Notes: generated from the sequence alone by a model not told the origin. A stretch of DNA of 64,000 bases from an uncultured Lachnospiraceae bacterium (GCA_910578555.1 CAJTPS010000010.1:78302-142301), one strand, 5' to 3'; shown: positions 17,155-25,591, counted from the stretch's first letter. Numbers and translations: made by a program.

Positions 17155-18393
17155 CTATAAATTGCAATCCTCTGTCTGATCCCAGACACCGACCACCAGC
17201 ACCGTTATGTCGTCTCTGATCTGCCCTTTGCTCTGTTTGAGACAATATGCCAGTATCTGATTGGCGATTTCATTTGGATTGGAAAACTCCATCTTACCGA
17301 TAATCTCCGGCAGCACTTCTTCTCCGATCCCCTGTGAAAGCGCATCCATGACGCCGTCAGACAGCATAATCACATAGTCGCCGTTTTGCAGCGTCCTATA
17401 CAGCACTTCCGGCTCTAACTGACCAAAGACGCCCAATGGAAAATTCTGCGCCGACAGCCTGTCCACCAGCCGCCCGCGCTTAATATACGTACATGCAGCC
17501 CCGACTTTAATAAATTCACACTCTCCGGTATACAGATTCATATCACATAAATCGAGTGTGGACATATTTTCTTCCTGGCCTGCTGCCGCCAGTGCGCCGT
17601 TGATCATCTGTATCGCCGCTTCTTTGCGGAATCCCGCCTCCAGCAAGCGCTCCGTCAGTTCAATTACCCGCTCCGACCCGCTGCACGCCTTCTCACCGGA
17701 ACCCATGCCGTCCGAAAGAATAGTCACCATCCTGCCATCTTCCGCTTCGTAGAAAGAGTAATTATCCCCCGATATATGTTCCGTTTCCTTGACTGCCTTC
17801 GCCACTCCGGTCAGCAGATGATAAACCGGCTCCTCCAGAAAATAATAAGTACTCCACTCGGGTGTCAGATACAGTGGCGCATTCTTCGCCGGGCGAAGTC
17901 TTGTATTGTTGGCAACCGATATAAAATCCGCCACATCCTCCACCGATATGTGTTCGTTTTCTCGCAGTCTCACATATTTCTCGGAGATCGTCTTCATTGT
18001 CAGACTGATCTCAACATGACCGTCCTCATGTTCCAGTTCGAAATAATTCCGCAGCTGTATACCGGACTCCCGCAACAGCTTCGCCATCTGCCGGTATCTT
18101 CTCTCGCTCATCGGATGATACAGGCAGGTCTCCTTCGCCACTTCCGCCATAATATGCGCCATTTCCTTGAGGTGCTCCGCCAGAAGTCCCTGATTTTCCT
18201 GCAGTTTGCGCTGCCACAGATAATCCCGCCTGTCCTGTTTGTGTCCGATGACTGCGCCCGTACCGCCCTCTTCCTCCTCAAACAGATCCGCCAGGTCCCT
18301 GAAAGACTCCGCATAATTCAGGAGTCTCTGCCTGCCGTATTCCGGTATGATCGTAATCCTGTTATCGTCCTTCACTTGTGCCTGTTTTCTCAT
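17155..18393 (-). CDS. SpoIIE-family PP2C-like serine phosphatase without membrane domain
   Basis: The 412-residue protein has an N-terminal helical part (about 1-190) and a C-terminal phosphatase domain with LSDGMGSG (Asp228), DLCDMNLYTG, LSDGVMD and RDDITVLVV, the metal-binding motifs of the SpoIIE/PP2C group. SpoIIE removes phosphate from SpoIIAA to switch on sigma-F in the forespore. The neighbours (yabP, yabQ, divIC upstream; tilS, hpt, ftsH downstream) are those of spoIIE in Bacillus. The odd point is the lack of the ten membrane helices of classical SpoIIE (about 800 residues). The start is well supported by GAGGGAGG. A terminator lies between divIC and this gene, so it has a separate promoter. 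Confidence 0.88.
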   Translation of the reverse strand: MRKQAQVKDDNRITIIPEYGRQRLLNYAESFRDLADLFEEEEGGTGAVIGHKQDRRDYLWQRKLQENQGLLAEHLKEMAHIMAEVAKETCLYHPMSERRYRQMAKLLRESGIQLRNYFELEHEDGHVEISLTMKTISEKYVRLRENEHISVEDVADFISVANNTRLRPAKNAPLYLTPEWSTYYFLEEPVYHLLTGVAKAVKETEHISGDNYSFYEAEDGRMVTILSDGMGSGEKACSGSERVIELTERLLEAGFRKEAAIQMINGALAAAGQEENMSTLDLCDMNLYTGECEFIKVGAACTYIKRGRLVDRLSAQNFPLGVFGQLEPEVLYRTLQNGDYVIMLSDGVMDALSQGIGEEVLPEIIGKMEFSNPNEIANQILAYCLKQSKGQIRDDITVLVVGVWDQTEDCNL

Positions 18394-18505
18394 GACATGC
18401 CTCCCTCATAATCTGCTCTCGCCAACATTCGCACCCACGACGGTTTTTGCACGCAGCGGTTACCAATATTCAATATATGAGAGGGTTGTCCGGATTATTA
18501 CCACG

Positions 18506-18542
18506 AAAAAGCAGATTCCGGAACTTTATCCAAAACCTGCTT
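18506..18542 (-). terminator. Intrinsic terminator after divIC
   Basis: On the minus strand AAGCAG pairs with CTGCTT, the stem continues through several more pairs including G-U, and TTTTT follows. It overlaps the last two bases of the divIC stop codon, so yabP-yabQ-divIC and spoIIE are separate units. Confidence 0.75.
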
Positions 18543-18846
18543 ACTTTTCATCTTTAAATATGATCTCGCCCTCATACACAAGCCCTAACTTCTCTTTCGC
18601 GATCTCTTCCACGTATTTCTTGGTCTGTGTATATTTCTCATATTCCGCGATCTCTTCCGCTCTCGCCTCTTCTGCCTCAATCTCCTGCATTAAAGCTTCT
18701 TCCCTTGCCATATAGGTAGCACGTTTGTCACGAAGTTCAACACTCTTTACCGCGACCACAATCAGCATGATCAAAACAACTGTGGTAACCAAAAGCATGC
18801 CCATCTTGTTCTGGCGCTTCCTACGATATGCTGCTTTTTTTGCCAT
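18541..18846 (-). CDS. divIC: Septum formation initiator DivIC (FtsB-like)
   Basis: The 101-residue protein has the FtsB/DivIC plan: a short basic cytoplasmic end (RRKRQNK), one membrane helix at about 17-36, then a charged coiled coil (about 40-75) and a small C-terminal domain with YVEEIAKEKLGLVYEGEIIF, whose KLGLVxxGE motif is typical of the family. It would join the DivIB/FtsL complex at the division septum. It follows yabQ by 31 bases. Confidence 0.9.
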   Translation of the reverse strand: MAKKAAYRRKRQNKMGMLLVTTVVLIMLIVVAVKSVELRDKRATYMAREEALMQEIEAEEARAEEIAEYEKYTQTKKYVEEIAKEKLGLVYEGEIIFKDEK

Positions 18847-18877
18847 GCTGTCGATAATACCCCTCTTTCGCCGCCAA

Positions 18878-19366
18878 TTAATGTTTACATAAAATTATTC
18901 TAAGGGTTTTTATGAAAACCGTCAACCGTTTTTTAATAAATTCTTTTACTTTTTTGAATTTCCTCTTCACGAATCGAACAAACCTTCGAACCGCGGAAAA
19001 TAGGCATTTTAGGGGTTTTAGCACAACTTGTATGATACGAGTTATGAACCACATTATCTTGTGTATTAGTGTTGACATAATGTATACAAAACGTTCTTTT
19101 ACCGTTACCTTATAGAAAAGCATTCCGAGCGCTGCCCCCATCACGGCAAACCATCTCAGAACCCCGTCGTTTTCCCTGTAAAGCATATAGAATACACCGA
19201 TCCCGCACGCGAACCAGTATAATATATCTTCAATGGATATTAATATTCTCCCATGCCTGAAAAGCTTCCTGAAGATCAGAACCCAGTCATAGGCAAATGT
19301 TATAATCAGACCCATAAGAACGGAATGTAGAAAAAAAGTAATTTCCTGCACAATGCCCTGACTCAT
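18878..19366 (-). CDS. yabQ: Spore cortex biosynthesis protein YabQ
   Basis: The protein of 162 residues has three or four membrane segments in its first half (including FFLHSVLMGLIITFAYDW and a segment beginning LRWFAVMGAALGMLF) and a very basic second half rich in Arg and Lys. This matches YabQ, a mother-cell membrane protein needed for spore cortex formation in B. subtilis. The frame opens at a TTG (19384), but ATG 19366 gives the usual N-terminus MSQGIVQEITFFL. It lies 21 bases after yabP and is probably under the same sigma-E promoter. Confidence 0.87.
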   Translation of the reverse strand: MSQGIVQEITFFLHSVLMGLIITFAYDWVLIFRKLFRHGRILISIEDILYWFACGIGVFYMLYRENDGVLRWFAVMGAALGMLFYKVTVKERFVYIMSTLIHKIMWFITRIIQVVLKPLKCLFSAVRRFVRFVKRKFKKVKEFIKKRLTVFIKTLRIILCKH

Positions 19367-19387
19367 ACCCTGCGATTCCCCCAAGAA

Positions 19388-19678
19388 CTACTTAAATAGT
19401 CTAGCGATAAACGACTCACCTTTCGCGCCGTACCCGGCGTTCTCCGAATAGGTAAAGCTGTCGATCCGGCCGTCTACATCCACCTCTCCTTTGTCCAGTG
19501 ACAGTCTGCTTACATGCAGCTGTGTACCTTTAATCATCAACATGCCCTGTTCCGTTTCCAACAGGATCTCATTAACGTCAAAAGACAGCACATCGTTGAC
19601 ACCGCTTATGGTACATGTCCTTCTGTCAGTGAGCATAAGCTTATGGGGTCTTTTATTCACATGATTCAGATCTTCCAT
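19388..19678 (-). CDS. yabP: Sporulation protein YabP
   Basis: YabP is a 96-residue protein of the YabP/YqfC family, which is expressed in the mother cell during sporulation. Family features are visible in HKLMLTDRRTCTISGVNDVLSFDVNEILLETEQGMLMIKG. The ribosome-binding site GGGAGG is 7 bases from the ATG. It is the first gene of the yabP-yabQ-divIC unit, and a very good sigma-E promoter lies 58 bases upstream of its start codon (19736-19764). Confidence 0.92.
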   Translation of the reverse strand: MEDLNHVNKRPHKLMLTDRRTCTISGVNDVLSFDVNEILLETEQGMLMIKGTQLHVSRLSLDKGEVDVDGRIDSFTYSENAGYGAKGESFIARLFK

Positions 19679-19735
19679 ACATTATCCTCCCGAAACTGCC
19701 GGACACGGCGTGCCGCACAGTTATGCTACTTGTTA

Positions 19736-19764
19736 AATGTATGTCTGACCCGGGCAGAATATGC
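19736..19764 (-). promoter_or_regulatory. Sigma-E-type sporulation promoter of yabP
   Basis: On the minus strand GCATATTC (19757-19764) and CATACATT (19736-19743) are 13 bases apart. This agrees with the B. subtilis sigma-E consensus (KMATATTT, then CATACAHT) at all but one position. In B. subtilis yabP belongs to the sigma-E regulon, so position and sequence agree. Confidence 0.7.
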
Positions 19765-19843
19765 CTGATTTCCTGTTACTATTCACACCAAATTATTGTA
19801 AATAAATGCAAGATCTGGCGTACATGTAAATTGTAACGATTTC

Positions 19844-20086
19844 TTATGTCAGATAGCGAAACAATTCCTTCGCCTCCTCCTTGCGCACAGTCTCCTGTAC
19901 ATCCAGAACCTCCACTTTAACTTCCTTATTCCCGAAGCCGATCGTGATCGTATCCCCTGCCTTGACATTTGTCGATGCTTTCGCCGGCTTGTCATTGACA
20001 AGCACCCTGCCTGCGTCACACGCCTCATTCGCCACTGTGCGGCGCTTGATCAGACGGGAAACTTTTAAATATTTATCCAGTCTCAT
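19844..20086 (-). CDS. rqcP: S4-domain ribosome quality-control protein RqcP
   Basis: The 80-residue protein is almost entirely an S4 RNA-binding domain (MRLDKYLKVSRLIKRRTVANEACDAGRVLVN...). RqcP (YabO) works with RqcH to elongate alanine tails on stalled nascent chains on the 50S subunit. The frame extends 14 codons upstream, but ATG 20086 matches the family N-terminus and follows a strong AGAGGAG site. It sits between the HU gene and yabP, as yabO does in Bacillus. Confidence 0.93.
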   Translation of the reverse strand: MRLDKYLKVSRLIKRRTVANEACDAGRVLVNDKPAKASTNVKAGDTITIGFGNKEVKVEVLDVQETVRKEEAKELFRYLT

Positions 20087-20129
20087 AATGCTGCTCCTCT
20101 CTATACCTTTCTGTACGATCCTGTACATG

Positions 20130-20161
20130 AAAAGCCCATATGCATATGCATACGGGCTTTA
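20130..20161 (-). terminator. Intrinsic terminator of the HU gene
   Basis: AAAGCCCGTATGCAT pairs with ATGCATATGGGCTTT on the minus strand, a near-perfect palindrome ending in TTTT. It lies 32 bases after the HU stop codon. Confidence 0.75.
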
Positions 20162-20192
20162 TCGTTCCTCATCAATAACTATATCAATGATT

Positions 20193-20468
20193 TTATGCGT
20201 TAAGCATGTCCTTCAATGCCTTGCCGGCTTTGAACTTAGGCGCCTTGGAAGCAGCAATCTTCATAACTGCGCCGCTCTGAGGATTTCTGCCCTCTCTCGC
20301 TGCTCTCTTGGAAACCTCAAAAGTACCGAAGCCAACTAACTGTACTTTACCATCTTTCTTCAGTTCGTCTGCAACAACATCTGTGAATGCCTTTAAAGCC
20401 TTCTCTGCATCTTTCTTGGATAATCCTGCCTGATCAGCCATAGCTGCAACTAATTCTGTCTTGTTCAT
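20193..20468 (-). CDS. hup: HU-family DNA-binding protein
   Basis: HU is a small histone-like protein that bends and compacts DNA. The 91 residues fit the family exactly: MNKTELVAAMADQAGLSKKDAEKAL at the start and the DNA-binding arm with GFGTFEVSKRAAREGRNPQSG, whose proline at the arm tip intercalates into DNA. A strong ribosome-binding site (GAGGAGG) and a near-consensus promoter (20540-20568) point to high expression. It has its own terminator, so it is a single-gene unit. Confidence 0.97.
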   Translation of the reverse strand: MNKTELVAAMADQAGLSKKDAEKALKAFTDVVADELKKDGKVQLVGFGTFEVSKRAAREGRNPQSGAVMKIAASKAPKFKAGKALKDMLNA

Positions 20469-20539
20469 CTTAAACTCCTCCTCTTAAATGAGTTTTCATA
20501 TTGTTACCGGATGTTTCTCTTTTGAAACGCCTACGTACA

Positions 20540-20568
20540 TTTATACACGGTTTTCCTATCATTGTCAA
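20540..20568 (-). promoter_or_regulatory. Strong sigma-A promoter of the HU gene
   Basis: A perfect TTGACA (20563-20568) and TATAAA (20540-20545) are 17 bases apart on the minus strand. The leader then holds a small hairpin (GTTTC/GAAAC) before the ribosome-binding site. Confidence 0.85.
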
Positions 20569-20661
20569 GCATAAAAAAGGCATTTTTACGGCATTTTCCG
20601 GTATTTTTATAAATCCGCAGATTCGAAAATGTGTTATGTAAATTCTTTCTGTCGTTTTTTG

Positions 20662-21393
20662 TTATTTGCTCTCAGAATCGCCAGCCTTTGGCTTTTCATA
20701 CCGGTCAATTAAGTCTTCAATATGATCGGTAAGAACCTGTTCCTGCGATATCTTCCTGATCCTTGCGATATCGGACAGCTTAAGGAGCATATCCGCCATA
20801 ATCTGTTCCAATTCTTTGCTACAGGTATCAGACCTGCATGCGCGGAGCGCCTCCGCCGAACGGATCAGCCCGTCCACATTCTGCTCGTATGTACTGCCGC
20901 CCTCATAATACTTATCAATTCTCTTCAATACCTTAGACGCTCTCGTGAGAGCGGGTAATTCCCGCGGAATCTCGCGCAGCGGGGATTCGATCCAGTCCTT
21001 ATCCTTCTTTTCTTCCCTCTTGATCTCCTCCCAGTTCGTAAGTACCTGTTCCGGTGTATCGGCATTGCCCGTTCCGAATACATGCGGATGTCTGCGCACC
21101 ATCTTACGGCTGATCTCATCCACCACATCTGCCATCGTGAAAAGTCCTTCCTCCGATGCGATCTGTGCATGCATGACGACTTGCAGCAATACGTCGCCAA
21201 GCTCCTCGCGCATATTTTCGGGATTACCCGTCTGATCGTAGATACGAATGGATGCCAGCAGTTCCGCCGCCTCTTCCATCATACACGGCTTCAGACTCTC
21301 ATGCGTCTGTACCTTGTCCCACGGGCAGCCGTTCTCCCCCCGCAGCACCCTGATAATTTCTAACAAATCTTCATATGTATATTTTCTATTCAT
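20662..21393 (-). CDS. mazG: MazG nucleoside triphosphate pyrophosphohydrolase
   Basis: The 243-residue protein starts MNRKYTYEDLLEIIRVLRGENGCPWDKVQTHESLKPCMMEEAAEL in the manner of MazG, with the EExxE metal motif in the last part and a second conserved region EELGDVLLQVVMHAQIA. It hydrolyses nucleoside triphosphates to monophosphates and may clean aberrant nucleotides. The open frame runs 66 codons further upstream, but that part is an Arg/Gln-rich shadow of the repeat in the preceding lipoprotein gene; ATG 21393 has a good GAGGG site. It starts 26 bases after the end of the lipoprotein gene. Confidence 0.92.
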   Translation of the reverse strand: MNRKYTYEDLLEIIRVLRGENGCPWDKVQTHESLKPCMMEEAAELLASIRIYDQTGNPENMREELGDVLLQVVMHAQIASEEGLFTMADVVDEISRKMVRRHPHVFGTGNADTPEQVLTNWEEIKREEKKDKDWIESPLREIPRELPALTRASKVLKRIDKYYEGGSTYEQNVDGLIRSAEALRACRSDTCSKELEQIMADMLLKLSDIARIRKISQEQVLTDHIEDLIDRYEKPKAGDSESK

Positions 21394-21418
21394 TCCGACC
21401 CTCATTTTTGTCCGGCAT

Positions 21419-23041
21419 TCATAAGCCGTCAGACGCTTCCGGTTCTTCGGATATACCTGGCATTCCCGCGCCGCCTGATGTATCCGGTTCTTCCGGCGTT
21501 CCTGCGCCGCCTGATGTATCCGGTTCCTCTGGTGTTCCCGCGCCGTCTGATGCACCCGGCTCTTCGTCCGGCTCATCCGTGTCCTTTCCATCGTCAGGGT
21601 CGAAGGGGTGAATAATGTTGCCGCTAACGGTTTCTACGTCCGGCTCCTTCTCCACTCTCGTAGAGTCGTCAGAAGATGACTTATTGCCGCTGACGGAACT
21701 GCCCTCTTTCTCCAGGTCCGTAAAGGAGTAAGTAATGTCTTCTCCGTCATTATACAGATATATGGTATAACTCTTGGTCTTGTATCCGCTCTTGCGAAGC
21801 GTCACGGTATGACTTCCTACTATTTTCTTGAAGCTGACCGGCGAAATACCCACGTACTTGCTGTCCACATATACTTCAACGCCCTTCGGTGAATCAATGT
21901 ATACCTTATTTCCACTGGACGTATTCAGCGTATTTTCACTGACTGACGAATCATCTTTCTCCTCGGGTTTCTTATCCTGCGTACTGTTCCCGCTGATCGA
22001 GGAATCGTCATTCTTCTTCTTTTCCTCTAATGTAAAAGAGATCTTGGCGTACTCCGAACCCACCTGTATATATTTCATCAGGGAGTCATAACCCTCCGCC
22101 TCTAACTGGATCTGATGAATCCCGTAGGGGAGCTCTATTGCATTGCTGATATCCACTGTGCGGTTATCGATCTTCACCCTGGCGGTATCCGGTGTGACAG
22201 ACAGCAGTATCCGTCCTGTCTTATCCTGCGGCACCTCCAGATCTCCCACATCCAGTACTACTTCCTTATCCCGCTCTACAATAATATCCTTCGTACAGCT
22301 TGCACCGTTATTGGACAGAAACACCTGATAGCTTCCTTCCGGCACCACTAAGAGCATATCTTCCGAGATCTCTTTGATCACAGTATTGCCCACTTCGATC
22401 CATCCGCCGATCAGCGCCTGATCATTCTTCAGCCGCAGATAACCGTGTCCCTTTTCCACACTGATACTGTATATCTCATGGTCGATTCCGCGGATCGAAA
22501 GCTTATCCTGTGCCACAATATCCATGACTTCCGTGCGTCTGCCCTCTGAAAGCACAACCACATCTTCCGGCAGAGAGTACGTAGTTGAGCCGATACTCGC
22601 CGTCTTATTGATACCGCCGAGATCGTAATTCTCTACATTATCATAGACCCATGCCTTAGGAGATAACTGAATACCGGCAATCTGCCTTTTTCCTTTCAGG
22701 AAATTGACATCCACCACATCCCCCGCCCTGATCTGAGAGATTGTCATGGGACCGTTATATTTATCTGTCACATAGGTCGTTCCGTCATAATAGAGTGTAT
22801 ACTGTCTGCCGGCATCCATATTCATAAGCGTGACACTGTTGTTCTGCTGGTCAACAGACATAACCACCGCTGTGTCCGCCGAGTCATAACTGCCCACCGT
22901 GCTAACCGTAAAACCGGTATCCACCACGTTCCCCGCCTTGTCTTTGGCCATGCCGATATTACTTGCCTGTGAGGTACAGCCGGTAATCAGCAGTGCTAAC
23001 ATTATCATGACTGTTGCTGCCTGTGAAATTCTTCCGTGCAT
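21419..23041 (-). CDS. PEGA-domain surface lipoprotein
   Basis: The 540-residue protein has a signal peptide ending in lipobox LITGC with the modified cysteine at 22. Two PEGA-like beta domains are visible, around GRILLSVTPDTARVKIDNRTV (about 275-345) and KVYIDSPKGVEVYVDSKYVG (about 390-460). Ser/Asp/Lys-rich linkers with repeated SSVSGN motifs join them. The C-terminal tail holds a 12-residue repeat of the form GAGTPEEPDTSG. PEGA proteins are extracytoplasmic and often bind the wall or other surface proteins; the role here is unknown. The start is supported by AAAGGATAAGG. It ends just before mazG. Confidence 0.82.
   Translation of the reverse strand: MHGRISQAATVMIMLALLITGCTSQASNIGMAKDKAGNVVDTGFTVSTVGSYDSADTAVVMSVDQQNNSVTLMNMDAGRQYTLYYDGTTYVTDKYNGPMTISQIRAGDVVDVNFLKGKRQIAGIQLSPKAWVYDNVENYDLGGINKTASIGSTTYSLPEDVVVLSEGRRTEVMDIVAQDKLSIRGIDHEIYSISVEKGHGYLRLKNDQALIGGWIEVGNTVIKEISEDMLLVVPEGSYQVFLSNNGASCTKDIIVERDKEVVLDVGDLEVPQDKTGRILLSVTPDTARVKIDNRTVDISNAIELPYGIHQIQLEAEGYDSLMKYIQVGSEYAKISFTLEEKKKNDDSSISGNSTQDKKPEEKDDSSVSENTLNTSSGNKVYIDSPKGVEVYVDSKYVGISPVSFKKIVGSHTVTLRKSGYKTKSYTIYLYNDGEDITYSFTDLEKEGSSVSGNKSSSDDSTRVEKEPDVETVSGNIIHPFDPDDGKDTDEPDEEPGASDGAGTPEEPDTSGGAGTPEEPDTSGGAGMPGISEEPEASDGL
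21461..21568 (-). repeat. Three 36-bp tandem repeats at the lipoprotein 3' end
   Basis: Units at 21461-21496, 21497-21532 and 21533-21568 encode the Pro/Glu/Gly-rich 12-residue repeat. The first two differ at a few third positions and the third is more diverged. Such repeats may vary in number between strains. Confidence 0.85.
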
Positions 23042-23100
23042 CCTACAACCTTATCCTTTCTATTCCGCTGCCGTCCTGCCATACCGCTGCAGCGCTTTAC

Positions 23101-24078
23101 TCATAACTTAAATATACTCTCTAAGAAAAGCTGTTTTTCCCTTTCCTGCGCAAAGAGTTTCTCTATCTTCTCCATATTTCTCATAGGAATCCATGCTTTA
23201 CCCGTATTATAATAGAAGTTCACAATCTTCCAGAACTTCTCTGGGTACGCCATCCGGTAGTACAACTGCTTATATTCCCGCTTCGTCAGATTCCTTTCTC
23301 TATTATAACTCTCTAACAGCATATCACCAAGTGTCTGCGACCAGTTATTTTTTTCCAGAATCTTACGCAGAAACAGATTCAGATCACGCACCGGATAATC
23401 CCGCACACACTTCTCGAAATTAATCAGCACACTGCCTTCCTGCGTCTGCATGATATTATGATACTGATAATCGCCGTGACACACAACAGGAAATTCATAA
23501 GAATCTTCCTCATAGGCATAATAACGCAATTCATCAGTAATTTGCAAGGCATTATTCATGAAATAATCGTAATGCTTCATCAAATATATTTCAAAATCCG
23601 TTTTTTGACTCTTTTCGCGCAGAAATTTCTTGACTTTCCTGAGTTCCCGGTTATGCTTCTCATATTCTTTTTCAATCTGGAATACGGGCTGTTCCTGCAG
23701 CGCATCGTATGACGAAAGATCCGTAACATTATGCAGCTTCGCCAGCGTCGAAACAGCCTGCCTGCACTCCTGCGTGTCCCGATGATTGCATTCGCGTCCC
23801 TCATAGTAGGTCTTCACAATGTACGGCACCCTGTCCTGATCGTAGACGATCATCTCGTCCTCTCTCGTGCGCAGGATCGATTCTGCCTGTACAACACCGC
23901 TCTCATGAATATGTTTTAACAGGAAATCCTGAAATATCACTTTATCAGCAGGCCCGCAATATTCTTTCAGGATAAGCAACCCGCGATCCGAATCGCACAG
24001 AATCGCGCCCCGGCCCTTCCAGGTGCGATTCACCTCTATTTCATAATGATCTAATAAACTGACCGCTCTGTCATTCAC
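23101..24078 (-). CDS. CotS-family spore coat protein kinase-like
   Basis: The 325-residue protein has the fold of aminoglycoside phosphotransferase-like kinases, as in CotS of the spore coat. The catalytic loop HGDYQYHN is clear near residue 210. The following metal-binding motif reads INFEKCVRDYPVRDL, with Asn where DFD/DFG kinases have Asp, so activity may be reduced or absent. The start codon is GTG with a G-rich site 9 bases upstream. A possible sigma-K promoter (24108-24133) would fit late mother-cell expression. The PEGA lipoprotein gene follows 59 bases later. Confidence 0.83.
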   Translation of the reverse strand: MNDRAVSLLDHYEIEVNRTWKGRGAILCDSDRGLLILKEYCGPADKVIFQDFLLKHIHESGVVQAESILRTREDEMIVYDQDRVPYIVKTYYEGRECNHRDTQECRQAVSTLAKLHNVTDLSSYDALQEQPVFQIEKEYEKHNRELRKVKKFLREKSQKTDFEIYLMKHYDYFMNNALQITDELRYYAYEEDSYEFPVVCHGDYQYHNIMQTQEGSVLINFEKCVRDYPVRDLNLFLRKILEKNNWSQTLGDMLLESYNRERNLTKREYKQLYYRMAYPEKFWKIVNFYYNTGKAWIPMRNMEKIEKLFAQEREKQLFLESIFKL

Positions 24079-24107
24079 ACGAATACCCCCCGCTTTGTCG
24101 TCTATCC

Positions 24108-24133
24108 TATCTTATGAGAAGTGACGGGAAAGT
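24108..24133 (-). promoter_or_regulatory. Possible sigma-K-type promoter of the cotS-like gene
   Basis: On the minus strand CATAAGATA (24108-24116) matches the sigma-K -10 consensus CATANNNTA, with AC 15 bases upstream as a minimal -35 element. The consensus is short, so chance matches are common; the target gene family is what gives it weight. Confidence 0.35.
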
Positions 24134-24183
24134 ATGAAAAGAAAACTTAAATCAAAGTTCTGCGTACCAGCCGCATTACAAAT

Positions 24184-25512
24184 TTATATTTTTTCTTTAC
24201 TGATTCGCAGCAGTTCCTCCCGTGTATTACGCTCCGGTTCCTCCAGTACAATATCCAGCAGGTCATTTAATACCACTCCGATCTGCCGTCCTGCCGGGAT
24301 ACCGAGCGCAATCAGATCACTGCCTGTAACTGCCAGATCTTTGAGGCTCAGGCACTCTTTTCTCTGACAGATCCCTTCATAGATCTCCTTCTTGTGTGTA
24401 AGTCTCTGCAGTTTCTCTTCCCGCTGATAATCACTCTGTGCACGGATATCCGCATACTGTACCGCAAACAGCATGACAAAAATATCTTCACCCATCCGGT
24501 TCAACGCCCGTCTGACCCCGCCCGGCGTAAGTCCGACCTCCTGGTCATGATAAAGGACAAGTTTCGACACCTTATGGATCGTATCATTGTCAAACTTCAA
24601 ACGCCGCAGAATCTGTTTCGTCATTTCACTGCCCATTTCGGCATGTCCTTTATTATGAGTGACTCCTGCATCGTCTATCGAAAGTGTCTGCGGTTTACAG
24701 ATGTCATGAAAAAGCATGGCAAGCCGCAGAACCTTGTCCGGCGCCGTCTCCTGCATGGCATGCAAAATATGTTCGCCGACAGCATAACAGTGATGCGGGT
24801 TATTCTGTCGTGTCTCCATACAGAGATCAAATTCCGGCAGAATCTGCTTTGTGATTCCTGTCTCATACGCAGTACGCAGGTAATCCGGATGGGGAGATGT
24901 CACCAGCTTAACCAGTTCCGCCTGTATCCGTTCCGCACTGATTGCCTTTAAGTTCGGCGCAAGTTTTCGAATCGCGCGTTTTGTCTCCTCCTCGATCCCG
25001 TATCCCAACTGGGCCGAGAAGCGGACTGCCCGCAGCATACGCAGCGCATCCTCCGTAAAACGTTCCTCCGCATTTCCTACGCATCGGATAATCCCCTGCT
25101 CAATATCCCGTAAGCCTCCAAAAACATCCACCAGTCCGGCCCTTTCATTATACGCCATGGCATTGACGGTAAAATCCCGTCTCTTTAAGTCTTCTTCCAG
25201 ACTGGCTGTAAAAGTGACTTCCCTCGGGTGCCTGCTATCCTCATAAACGCCGTCTATCCGGTAAGTCGTCACCTCAAAGCCTTCCTGATCCAGCATGACG
25301 GTAACCGTACCGTGTTTGATACCGGTATCGACCGTTCTGTAAAAAAGCCTTTTTGTTTCCTCCGGCTTTGCCGAAGTAGTAATGTCCCAGTCATTCGGCT
25401 CTCTGCCGAGTACAGAGTCACGGACACAGCCGCCGACGGCGTATGCCTCATAACCCGCCGACTCCAGTATCTCTATTATTTTATGTACTTTATCAGGTAA
25501 CTGTATATGCAT
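24184..25512 (-). CDS. cca: CCA-adding tRNA nucleotidyltransferase with HD domain
   Basis: This enzyme adds or repairs the CCA end of tRNAs, needed here because the tRNA genes of the window do not encode CCA. Class II motifs are visible: GGCVRD and DWDITT (catalytic acids), RRDFTVNAMAY, and the RNA-binding region DALRMLRAVRFSAQLG. An HD-type segment with LFHDICKP follows near residue 270. ATG 25512 is 6 bases after AAGG; an ATG two codons upstream would lie too close. Length (442) is typical. Confidence 0.93.
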   Translation of the reverse strand: MHIQLPDKVHKIIEILESAGYEAYAVGGCVRDSVLGREPNDWDITTSAKPEETKRLFYRTVDTGIKHGTVTVMLDQEGFEVTTYRIDGVYEDSRHPREVTFTASLEEDLKRRDFTVNAMAYNERAGLVDVFGGLRDIEQGIIRCVGNAEERFTEDALRMLRAVRFSAQLGYGIEEETKRAIRKLAPNLKAISAERIQAELVKLVTSPHPDYLRTAYETGITKQILPEFDLCMETRQNNPHHCYAVGEHILHAMQETAPDKVLRLAMLFHDICKPQTLSIDDAGVTHNKGHAEMGSEMTKQILRRLKFDNDTIHKVSKLVLYHDQEVGLTPGGVRRALNRMGEDIFVMLFAVQYADIRAQSDYQREEKLQRLTHKKEIYEGICQRKECLSLKDLAVTGSDLIALGIPAGRQIGVVLNDLLDIVLEEPERNTREELLRISKEKI

Positions 25513-25591
25513 ATTCATCCTTAAAAATCGAGCTTCGTCCGGTCACAGGATTTGCTTCGCGGACTCGAAGCCTGCTGAAGTATCTCCTGTA

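Noticed and set aside
19064..19100. TTGACA-like promoter on the plus strand inside yabQ
   Set aside because: There is no plus-strand gene downstream and the region is coding on the other strand; chance match.
21405..21591. N-terminal extension of MazG rich in Arg, Gln and His
   Set aside because: It repeats because it reads the lipoprotein's tandem repeats in another frame; the family start is ATG 21393.
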